A stretch of DNA of 20,278 bases, taken from a virus. Within the stretch, counting starts at the first letter, position 1, and every line of letters begins with the position of its first letter. The translations under genes and the position numbers were made by a program. The notes below the pieces were generated by a model. It did not search any database. It had not been told where the DNA came from and saw nothing but the letters and a program-made list of their open reading frames with translations. The stretch covers positions 1 through 20,278 of the IMG/VR virus record IMGVR_UViG_3300047319_000348; one strand, 5' to 3'. Below, piece by piece: positions 14,295 to 20,278 of the stretch.

Positions 14295-14738
14295 TTAGTC
14301 TCGCTGGTTCCCGGCGAACCCGGAGTCACCAATCTCGCCCATGCTGACCTGCGCCTCGAACGCGTCGAACGGCTTCTTGCGGAGGAGGACACGCTTGCCC
14401 ATGACCTCGCCCCAGAACTCGCCGCTGCGGTCGACCACTTCGAGCTTCGCATCAGCCAGGGCCAGCGTCTCGTCGCTGATAGGCGTGATGTCGTCCTTCT
14501 GCTTCTCACCCTCGAACGCCTTGATGCCGACGAGCGCAATGAACTTCTGTGGGTTCAGCGGGTGCTTCGAGCCCATGAGCGGGTTCTGCCGCTTCGCGTA
14601 GGGCACCGCGACAATCGGGAAGCCGGGGTTCTCTCCTGGCTTCAGGGTGATGTCTTCACCGTCGTAGCGCACGTTCAACTCGCGGCTGGTGCGGTTCACC
14701 AGATTGACTGCATCGCGGAAGTTTCCAAGTATTCCCAT
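14295..14738 (-). CDS. Conserved-looking protein of unknown function downstream of the capsid gene, 147 aa
   Basis: ATG at 14738 with AAGGTG about 6 bases upstream. The sequence begins MGILGNFRDAVNLVNRTSRE, then LNVRYDGEDITLKPGENPGF and VAVPYAKRQNPLMGSKHPLN. The combination VNLVNRTS..LNVRYDG..I.L.PGEN and YAKRQNPLMGS is a pattern I associate with an uncharacterised protein found next to podovirus capsid genes. The rest is mixed alpha/beta with charged ends (EFWGEVMGKRVLLRKKPFDA). It has no transmembrane or catalytic motif. A major structured RNA element lies between it and the capsid gene, so it is probably expressed at a lower level than the capsid protein. Confidence 0.75.
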   Translation of the reverse strand: MGILGNFRDAVNLVNRTSRELNVRYDGEDITLKPGENPGFPIVAVPYAKRQNPLMGSKHPLNPQKFIALVGIKAFEGEKQKDDITPISDETLALADAKLEVVDRSGEFWGEVMGKRVLLRKKPFDAFEAQVSMGEIGDSGFAGNQRD

Positions 14739-14753
14739 AAGTCACCTTCTCCC

Positions 14754-14839
14754 TCTCTAAAGAGAATTGCCTCGGGGGCTTTACTGTGTTCCCGGCCAGA
14801 AGGCACGGTGTCCAGCAAGCACCCCCGAGGACTTGGTCG
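14754..14839 (-). terminator. Long nested stem-loop after the major capsid gene, probable terminator or attenuator
   Basis: On the coding strand, outer arms CCTCGGGGG and CCCCCGAGG (14830-14822 and 14778-14770) pair over 9 bp. CTT/AAG then continues the stem after a 2-base TG bulge. Inside, CTG/CAG and CCG-T-GCC/GGC-CGG stack around a TTCT tetraloop, giving an elongated structure of about 61 bases. CAATTCTCTTT follows, with a small TCTCT/AGAGA stem (14754-14765) just before the next ribosome site. A partial terminator after the capsid gene is known in short-tailed phages (T7 T-phi after gene 10). The position and partial T-rich tail fit that use, though the size is unusual. Confidence 0.65.
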
Positions 14840-16186
14840 TTACAGCTCGGGCACAACCACGAGGGTCTGTCCGGTCACGCCATCCCAACGGGCGCAGACG
14901 GCCGGGTTCCCCACGAAGTTCTGCTTGCGCGCGAACCACCACGCTTCGAACGCGTGGCGGGCATTGTCACCGACACCGTCGCGGACCAGGATGCTGCCAT
15001 CCTCGTCCACGAAGCGACCGGGCTCAGCCACATACTGCTTCGCGGACATCCGTTTGGTGTCCAGAAAGTAGACTTGGTCGAGGCCCAGGGTGCGGATAGG
15101 CGTGACGGGAACCTCACCCAACGTCAGGTCACCCGAGGGGTCGCCAAACGCCTTGGTGCCGGGGTCCGTCCGACGCTTGTCGGTCGCGTCGTAGTTGTAG
15201 CGCCGGTCGGCCACCGTCAGCTTGATGAACTCCCGGCGAACCGAGGGGTGCATCAGGAGACGGTCCACCGTGGCGTTCAACTTCTGGTAGAGCACGTCAG
15301 CCGTCCGCTGCATCGCGTCCGTGGCGAGGGCGCCCGCTGAGGCGACCACGTAGGACTTGTAGAGCGGAACGAGGGACCGCTGCACCTCGAAGTAGTTGGC
15401 GCGGTTCGTGCCGTCGTCGACCAGGGCCGGGAGACCCCAGTAGGCGTGCTCGTAGCTGGTGTCCAGGACGTCCGTGACGCCTGAGTTCGCAGCCTGCACG
15501 ATGTAGTCGCTGGTCGCCCATGCCGTCAGCGTCGAGAACGAGACGTCGATGGTGACGTCCGTGCCGTCCTCGTTGACCGAGATGACCTTGGCGATACCCG
15601 CGCGAATGCTGCCATCCGCAGGGTTAATCGCCGCGAGAAACATCCCGGCCTGGACGAAGCGGTTGCCGAACGACACGTTGGCGACGTTGCCGGGGTTCTT
15701 GAGTTCGAGCACGGTGCCCGAGGAACCCGCAGCGATTGCGGCGAGGATGCCGCGACCGTCGCACGACAGCGCAAACTCTTCGCGTTTGGCGATGTCGTCG
15801 ATGATACGCGTCATTTCGTCTTTCTTCGCACTGCGCCACGCAGCCTCAGACGACACGCTGTCGTCCATCGACTCCTGGGTCAGACGGATACGAGCCATCA
15901 TCTTGCGGATGGACACCGTGCCGTTGATGTGACGCTGTGCGCCCGCACCCGCGAACGCGCCGTCTTCGGCCACGAACATCGGGCTCGGGTTACGACCCAC
16001 ATGCGCGACGAAGGTGTGACCCTTGCCGCCCTTGTAGTCGATTTTCTCTTCCTTGAAGACGTCGGTCAGCGGATTGACGTTGTTCACGCCTTCCGCGATG
16101 CCCTCTTCGAAGACATCCTTGTAGAGACCGAAGACCGCAGTGGAGTCAGCGCCGACTCCGGGTGAGGAACTAAGAGTTGTGCTCAT
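14840..16186 (-). CDS. Major capsid protein, HK97-type fold, 448 aa
   Basis: ATG at 16186 with AGG about 8 bases upstream, a site that overlaps the stop of the scaffold gene. It follows portal and scaffold in the canonical order and has the length expected of an HK97-fold capsid subunit. The N-terminal 45 residues are a short arm and helix (LYKDVFEEGIAEGVNNVNPL). Residues 46-105 look like the extended E-loop strands (IDYKGGKGHTFVAHVGRNPS, then TVSIRKMMARIRLTQESMDD). A long helix follows (AWRSAKKDEMTRIIDDIAKR), then beta-rich A- and P-domain segments and an ending near ARWDGVTGQTLVVVPEL. No N-terminal protease-cleaved delta domain is obvious, so a separate scaffold is probably used. Expected to be the most abundant virion protein. 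Confidence 0.88.
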   Translation of the reverse strand: MSTTLSSSPGVGADSTAVFGLYKDVFEEGIAEGVNNVNPLTDVFKEEKIDYKGGKGHTFVAHVGRNPSPMFVAEDGAFAGAGAQRHINGTVSIRKMMARIRLTQESMDDSVSSEAAWRSAKKDEMTRIIDDIAKREEFALSCDGRGILAAIAAGSSGTVLELKNPGNVANVSFGNRFVQAGMFLAAINPADGSIRAGIAKVISVNEDGTDVTIDVSFSTLTAWATSDYIVQAANSGVTDVLDTSYEHAYWGLPALVDDGTNRANYFEVQRSLVPLYKSYVVASAGALATDAMQRTADVLYQKLNATVDRLLMHPSVRREFIKLTVADRRYNYDATDKRRTDPGTKAFGDPSGDLTLGEVPVTPIRTLGLDQVYFLDTKRMSAKQYVAEPGRFVDEDGSILVRDGVGDNARHAFEAWWFARKQNFVGNPAVCARWDGVTGQTLVVVPEL

Positions 16187-16191
16187 GCTTT

Positions 16192-17070
16192 TTACCTACC
16201 GAACACCGCGCCTCGTTCTTTGGCGAGCTTCGCCGCGAACTCGATGCGGTCGTCCAGCGAATTGAACTTGTCCGGCCGGGTCACAGTGGACACGGCTTGA
16301 CGTCCCCCCGAGGAGGGAACGGGACGAGCCCGGTTGACAGTTCGGGCTACGCCTTGCCGACGCGCCGGGTCAACCCAGTTCTTGGTGTAGCGAGCAACGA
16401 ACTCATCAAGGAGCTTCTCGTCTCCATTCTCGTAGCGGTCGAGGGTCTTACTTTCCGTTCCCCCAGTCGCTTCGAGTTCCGCTGACGCCTTGGCTTTCAG
16501 CCATCCCGCAAAGTTCTCGCGGACGTCGGTGACTTGGTCGTCATCGAGTGCGTCCACGTTCAATGCTTCAGCGATACGGTCGCTGATGGAATGCACCTGC
16601 GTGTTCCCATGTTTCTGCCAGCCTCGCTGCTCTTGGCTTTGCGAGCGAGCAAGAAACTGTGGGGTTTGCAAGAGAGCGTCACGCTGTTCCGGCGACAGTT
16701 CAATGAACGGTCGGAGTTCCGGGACCAGTTCGAGTAGCGCGGCCTTGATGTTCGCAGCCTTTTGTTCGGCTGCGTCGGTCGGGGCGACTCCTGCGAGCGC
16801 CTCCACCCGTCGTTGAGCTTCCGAGAGTTGAGTTGTCAGTGCTTCGACTTGACGAGCCTTCTGACTAACTTCGTTGAACCGATGCGGAGGAATCCACTTC
16901 GAACGGTCTTCAGCATAAGTGAACCCGGAAGTCGCCCCGGTTGGCGTGGCTGCTGGAGCCGGTGTTCCTGTGCCCGGTTGTGCTGATGCAGCGCCAGCCC
17001 CAGGAGCTGCCGCCCCTGCGCCTGCTTCACCAGCGGGTTGCTGACCTTCGACGACTGCGTTTTCGGCCAT
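16192..17070 (-). CDS. Capsid assembly scaffolding protein, 292 aa
   Basis: ATG at 17070 with AAAGGA about 7 bases upstream. It lies directly before the major capsid gene, with five bases between. Residues 10-48 are an Ala/Pro/Gly-rich disordered leader. Residues 56-95 carry the recurring scaffold pattern SKWIPPHRFNEVSQKARQVE followed by a coiled coil (ALTTQLSEAQRRVEALAG). Two helical acidic blocks follow (100-145, 160-205). The C-terminal part is basic and ends in a helix (SLDDRIEFAAKLAKERGAVF), the usual capsid-binding end. It would guide procapsid assembly inside the cell and leave before DNA packaging. No protease domain is visible, so it is probably recycled or removed intact. Confidence 0.85.
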   Translation of the reverse strand: MAENAVVEGQQPAGEAGAGAAAPGAGAASAQPGTGTPAPAATPTGATSGFTYAEDRSKWIPPHRFNEVSQKARQVEALTTQLSEAQRRVEALAGVAPTDAAEQKAANIKAALLELVPELRPFIELSPEQRDALLQTPQFLARSQSQEQRGWQKHGNTQVHSISDRIAEALNVDALDDDQVTDVRENFAGWLKAKASAELEATGGTESKTLDRYENGDEKLLDEFVARYTKNWVDPARRQGVARTVNRARPVPSSGGRQAVSTVTRPDKFNSLDDRIEFAAKLAKERGAVFGR

Positions 17071-17189
17071 GATTTTCCTTTGGTAACGCGGTCTAAGTTC
17101 CGCGATGGCTGACCAGCGACCCGGCTGGCACGGTTCTTGCCCTGCCCATTACGAGCCTAGTCTGACATAGTTGGCACGAAACTTGCAAG
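17071..17189 (-). promoter_or_regulatory. 119-base gap between portal and scaffold genes with short hairpins
   Basis: This is the longest non-coding gap in the window. It contains two short GC stems, CGCGG/CCGCG (17087-17104, 8-base loop) and CCAGC/GCTGG (17113-17128, 6-base loop), and TGGCACG twice (about 17127 and 17172, plus strand). A TTGCAA sequence on the coding strand could be a -35 element, but no convincing -10 lies at the right distance. A start site for a strong head-gene transcript here would make sense, since scaffold and capsid are needed in large amounts, but the sequence does not show one clearly. The end next to scaffold holds its ribosome site. Confidence 0.3.
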
Positions 17190-19673
17190 TTACGCTTGCC
17201 CCGGTATGGGCACCTGCCCCGTCTTGACCTGTTGGGCTCGGCCCGCCGCCGACGCGGCTGTGCCCCCGGCACCGGACGAGGATGCCCCCACGCCTGCAGC
17301 GTTCTGGTCGCTGTTGCGGAGGGCTTGGCGCGCGCCATGATGCCCCTGGTCGGTCGGACGGGCACCAGGAGGTGTCGGCTGACCGGGAGCCGGAGCCCCC
17401 GGAGCCCCCGGAGCCCCTGGCGCTCCCGGAGGTGCGGGAGGCGCCCCGAGCTGCACGAGGATGCCGTTCGCGTCCAGGATGCCCGCTGCCTCTTGTTGAA
17501 TGGCGATGTCCACCTGCATCAGGTAGGCTTCAATCATCAGCTCGGCGGGCGGGTGCTCGGTGAAGATTTTCCGGCCCGCGTCAGAGAGCGCCCACTTCAC
17601 CGTCTCGTTGTGGTGAATGCGCGGGTTATACCAGCGTTTGTAATTCAGCGGCGTGACGTTCGTCTGCACCGCTTGCGCCTGCGCCTGCGGGTCGTTCCAG
17701 AACTTCTCGAACAACTCCATGTTCTTCCACGCCTCCTGCACCTGCGCGTCGATGGCGGGCAGCAAGCGGGACATACCGAACTCCTGATAGATTTGCATCT
17801 TCTGGTCGGGGTCGTTGATGTCGAGGAGCCCCATCGTGCCGAGGTGGTCGATGGCAGCGCGCTGCCCGAGCGACGTCTTCGGGGTCAACGTGCCATCCTC
17901 GATGATGATGTCGAAGGCGCCAGTGAGGTTCGCCTTCTTGAACTCCTGGAACGCCCACCCGCGACCGGGCGCCATCATCGCACGCGTCTGCGTCTCTTCC
18001 CCGAACTCGCGTTCGATTTCGAGCGCGTCCTTGAACCAGCCCTTGTAGGTGCGGCCCCGGTCTTTGTAGGCCGAGGCGTGGCGACCCTGGGCGCGTTCGA
18101 GGAGCAGGGACATCGTCGCGTAGGCGTCGACTCCCTGGGGCTGCTCGCCGCGCAGAATGTCGTAGACACCCATCAGCTCCTGCGCCTCCTGCTTGATGAG
18201 GGCGCGGTAGGAGAAGATGGACGGGTTGATGCCCTCGCCGGGAATGCGCTCCGGCTTGGCGTTGCCTCCGGCGACGAGCGGGTTCCACTTCACGACGAGC
18301 CCCGGCTCGCCCGTGAACTTCTCGACCTCGGCGCCCTTGGGTTCGAGCCAAATGGGGTTCGCCATACGGCCAATGGTCATCATCATGTGCGAGTCGAGCT
18401 GGTTCAACTGGTCCTGCTTCTGCACGGCAGGGTCAATGAGGGACGCACCGATGACGCGCCCGCCGATTTGCGAGTAGCGGGTGTGGTGGAACGTGAACAG
18501 CGGGTTGCCGTCTGCCGAGTGGTAGGGGATTGGTCCCGGCAGCGACTCCAGCTCGGAGTGGATGATGACCGGCGCGGAGTCGCCCGCAATGCGGATGACC
18601 TGCCCCTCGGGGAAGTCCGAGCACGGCTTCACCCAGACGTCGTATTCGACCACGCCTTCCGTGTCGACGTTGGCGCCGCCCGACGCGAAGTAGGGTGGCG
18701 TGATGCCGATGTCGCCCTGGAACGGCAGCGTCTTGAAAATCTGCATCGTGCGTTCCTGCGGCGTCTTCGAGAAGGCGAGCGTCTTCGCGTAGGTGTCCTT
18801 GAACTCCGGGTGCTGCTCGTAATACGACTTGTCGCGCCACCGCATGCGGATGGTGAACGGGATGTCGTCGAACCGTTCATACATGAGCGGGAACGCCAGC
18901 TCGAACGGGGAGAGCGCGTAGGTGACCCCCTTGGGGAGTTCCTGTGTCGTCGGCGGCACGGGCTGGCCGGTCGTCGGGTCCACTGCAGGCGAGAAGGGTC
19001 CAGGCGCCTGACAGCTCGGGCACTTCTGACTGTTGTTGGCGATGTCGACCTCGGACGAGGAGACGCCGCACGCCGCGCACGTCTCCTGGTGGATGTCGAT
19101 GGTGCCGTTCTTCCGCGCCTTGTCGATAGCGGTGTGGATGAAGGCGTTGCCGGTGACGAGCATCCAGAAGTCGTGCTCGTTCATCACGAAGTCCATGTTG
19201 TGGGACTCGTGGAGCACCGGGCCGTAATCGTCGGCCACACTCGCGGCCACGACGTTCGTGTTCGCGTTGCCGATGGGGCGCGCGTTGGCGCCGTAGTTGA
19301 TGAGGGCGAAGTTCGCGCGCACCGCGTCGACACCATCCTTGAGGATGTTCGTGACGGGGCGCGGAATCCACTTCGCCAGCCGCTTGTCCTGCCACTGGCC
19401 GCGCTTCGAGTCGAAGTAAATCCACTGGCGATTGAGGATATACCAGACGTTCCGCATCCACTGGCGCTCGAAAATCCATCGCTGGTCGAAGGACTCCTTC
19501 TTCCAGCGTTTCCACATGTCCAGGAGCTGCTGGTCGGTGAAGGCCGCAGCAGCCGGTGCAGCCGGGTTCGTGACCCCGGTGCCTGCGGTGGCTTGGTTGA
19601 GGGGCGTGCCGGAGACTGGCCCCTGGGGGACCATCACTCCATTGCCGTCAGACATGAACGAGTTGTTTGGCAT
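17190..19673 (-). CDS. Portal protein with zinc-ribbon-like insertion and collagen-like tail, 827 aa
   Basis: ATG at 19673 shortly after the upstream stop, with a weak GAAG site. An ATG six codons in has no better site. Residues 46-180 match the portal N-terminal region: MWKRWKKESFDQRWIFERQW, LNRQWIYFDSKRGQWQDK and VTNILKDGVDAVRANFALIN. Residues 375-600 contain the core typical of portals (FTFHHTRYSQIGGRVIGASL, then LDSHMMMTIGRMANPIWLEP). Residues 199-221 hold two CxxC pairs (C199, C202, C218, C221), unusual for a portal. Residues 743-772 are Pro/Gly-rich with GAPGAPGAPGAP, followed by an Ala/Gly/Ser-rich end. As the dodecameric vertex it would anchor the packaging motor and the neck. The length is at the long end for portals because of these additions. 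Confidence 0.88.
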   Translation of the reverse strand: MPNNSFMSDGNGVMVPQGPVSGTPLNQATAGTGVTNPAAPAAAAFTDQQLLDMWKRWKKESFDQRWIFERQWMRNVWYILNRQWIYFDSKRGQWQDKRLAKWIPRPVTNILKDGVDAVRANFALINYGANARPIGNANTNVVAASVADDYGPVLHESHNMDFVMNEHDFWMLVTGNAFIHTAIDKARKNGTIDIHQETCAACGVSSSEVDIANNSQKCPSCQAPGPFSPAVDPTTGQPVPPTTQELPKGVTYALSPFELAFPLMYERFDDIPFTIRMRWRDKSYYEQHPEFKDTYAKTLAFSKTPQERTMQIFKTLPFQGDIGITPPYFASGGANVDTEGVVEYDVWVKPCSDFPEGQVIRIAGDSAPVIIHSELESLPGPIPYHSADGNPLFTFHHTRYSQIGGRVIGASLIDPAVQKQDQLNQLDSHMMMTIGRMANPIWLEPKGAEVEKFTGEPGLVVKWNPLVAGGNAKPERIPGEGINPSIFSYRALIKQEAQELMGVYDILRGEQPQGVDAYATMSLLLERAQGRHASAYKDRGRTYKGWFKDALEIEREFGEETQTRAMMAPGRGWAFQEFKKANLTGAFDIIIEDGTLTPKTSLGQRAAIDHLGTMGLLDINDPDQKMQIYQEFGMSRLLPAIDAQVQEAWKNMELFEKFWNDPQAQAQAVQTNVTPLNYKRWYNPRIHHNETVKWALSDAGRKIFTEHPPAELMIEAYLMQVDIAIQQEAAGILDANGILVQLGAPPAPPGAPGAPGAPGAPAPGQPTPPGARPTDQGHHGARQALRNSDQNAAGVGASSSGAGGTAASAAGRAQQVKTGQVPIPGQA
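17391..17417. repeat. Three tandem 9-bp units encoding Gly-Ala-Pro
   Basis: CGGAGCCCC occurs three times head to tail (17391, 17400 and 17409), with degenerate copies after it. On the coding strand each unit gives one Gly-Ala-Pro triplet in the C-terminal tail of the portal. The units are identical at the DNA level, so this is a possible site of repeat-number change by slippage. Confidence 0.8.
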
Positions 19674-19679
19674 GGTCGT

Positions 19680-20057
19680 TTACTTCGTGTGAATGAGTTC
19701 GCCCGTCGCCTCGTCGTTCGCAAGACCGAGACGTGCGGCTTCGCCGTCTCCGACGTCTTCGAACGATGGCAGGGCATCGAACCCTGGCGCTGTTGACCGG
19801 GGCATCGTGGGCACGATTTCCGGCACGGGCAGCGCGATACCCGCTGCGCGCATCAGGAGGATGCTGCGCTCCTTTTCGAGAGCATTGATGCGGTGACGCA
19901 TCCAGTCGATGGTCACGTCGTCCTTGGCCTTCTGCTCCTGCAGCGCGTGCTGCCCGCCGAACATTTCTCCCATGACGCGTTCAGCGTGCTCGACACGCTC
20001 GGTCATGTGCTTGTTGTCGTCCAGAATGACCTGGAACAGATGTTTGTTGACCCACAT
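19680..20057 (-). CDS. Small helical protein upstream of portal, 125 aa
   Basis: The ATG at 20057 overlaps the TAA of the upstream gene (TAATG), with GGAGGG about 8 bases upstream. Residues 1-75 are a long charged helix (VNKHLFQVILDDNKHMTERV, then QEQKAKDDVTIDWMRHRINA and LEKERSILLMRAAG), probably a coiled coil. Residues 75-125 are Pro-rich then acidic and probably flexible (PVPEIVPTMPRS, FEDVGDGEAARLGL). Small helical genes in this position, between packaging genes and portal, occur in many short-tailed phages. Function is unknown. An assembly or packaging partner of the portal is a guess from position only. Confidence 0.72.
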   Translation of the reverse strand: MWVNKHLFQVILDDNKHMTERVEHAERVMGEMFGGQHALQEQKAKDDVTIDWMRHRINALEKERSILLMRAAGIALPVPEIVPTMPRSTAPGFDALPSFEDVGDGEAARLGLANDEATGELIHTK

Positions 20058-20278
20058 TAGTTGAACCCTCCAAAGAGTTCGTAGTCGTCCCCCTCGTCGT
20101 CGTTCCCGTAGATGTTCGCAGCCGGGTAGTCCTTCTCAGCGGGCTCCAGGTCGCGGTTCTCTTTCCCCTCCTGCAGCCGGTGCATGCGCTCGACCTCGTA
20201 ACGCGTCTGCACGTCGAGCTTCCGCACGTCGCGGCTGCTGATGTCCGTCTGCGGGACGGTCGGCTTCGGCAGCGACGG
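20057..20278 (-). CDS. C-terminal end of an unidentified gene (partial, runs off the right edge)
   Basis: An open frame of 73 codons enters from the right edge and ends in TAA at 20057. The last residues include RKLDVQTRYEVERMHRLQEG, then PAEKDYPAANIYGN and an acidic end DDEGDDYELFGGFN. A charged helix is followed by an acidic, probably disordered tail. No start lies inside the window. Its position just before the portal block means it could be the terminase large subunit or a small packaging gene, but the visible part carries no ATPase or nuclease motif, so neither can be confirmed. Confidence 0.65.
   Translation of the reverse strand, partial: PSLPKPTVPQTDISSRDVRKLDVQTRYEVERMHRLQEGKENRDLEPAEKDYPAANIYGNDDEGDDYELFGGFN

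Noticed and set aside
14770-14830. Possible tRNA in the gap after the capsid gene
   Set aside because: The outer stem is 9 bp and there is no T-loop GTTC consensus, no correctly spaced D-arm and no anticodon arm. It fits a long stem-loop better.
17093-17365. 90-codon minus-strand frame across the portal 3' end and the following gap
   Set aside because: It overlaps the portal gene in another frame, is Arg-rich and has no convincing ribosome site.
17391-17430. Short tandem repeat as a possible CRISPR or origin iteron
   Set aside because: The 9-bp units are contiguous, without spacers, and keep the reading frame of the portal as Gly-Ala-Pro triplets.
17196-19796. 866-codon open frame on the plus strand opposite the portal gene
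   Set aside because: It mirrors the portal codons in a GC-rich sequence and is Arg/Val/Asp/Leu-heavy, as expected from reversed GC-rich codons. The portal on the other strand has clear family features.

Overview
The window is a stretch of a tailed bacteriophage (or prophage) genome. It covers the virion-structure module from just upstream of the portal gene to the putative ejection-protein genes. Every gene I accept lies on the minus strand, so transcription runs from high to low coordinates. Base composition is visibly GC-rich, with GC-rich third codon positions and Shine-Dalgarno sites of the AAGG/GGAG type. This points to a bacterial host with a high-GC genome, but the host cannot be named from this sequence. 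A portal, scaffold and HK97-type capsid are followed by a head-tail adaptor and propeller-type tail proteins. There is no tape-measure, tail-tube or sheath gene in the roughly 15 kb after the capsid, so a short-tailed (podovirus-like) virion is the best reading.

Layout in transcription order: (1) 20278-19680, the 3' end of an unidentified gene and a 125-aa helical protein. (2) 19673-14840, head core: an 827-aa portal with a four-cysteine zinc-ribbon-like insertion and a collagen-like Pro/Gly tail, a 292-aa scaffold and a 448-aa major capsid protein. (3) 14839-11692, six small genes of unknown function, several with the look of virion proteins. The first four gaps of this region (14739-14839, 13645-13719, 13089-13149, 12350-12413) each hold an inverted repeat. 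(4) 11679-9648, a small beta-rich protein, the 241-aa head-tail adaptor, an 82-aa protein, a 127-aa beta-rich protein and a 94-aa protein with an RKRPG motif. (5) 9648-2342, the tail and fibre block: a 1238-aa composite protein, a 532-aa propeller/nozzle-like protein and three fibre-like proteins. (6) 2277-1, three Ala/Gln/Gly-rich proteins that may be ejection (internal virion) proteins, and the first 24 codons of a further gene.

The tail and ejection genes are packed tightly, many with TAATG or ATGA stop/start overlaps, which suggests coupled translation of one long late transcript. The head accessory genes are instead spaced 60-101 bp apart with hairpins between them. That contrast is the main regulatory signal I see: it would allow capsid and accessory proteins to be made in different amounts from one transcript. 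No lysis, replication, integration, terminase (unless the truncated gene at the right edge is one), tRNA, CRISPR or anti-defence gene is recognisable. I found no clearly new biological system. The most unusual items are the structured element after the capsid gene, the zinc-ribbon and collagen-like additions to the portal, the internally duplicated 1238-aa protein, and a possible split of an ancestral nozzle gene.
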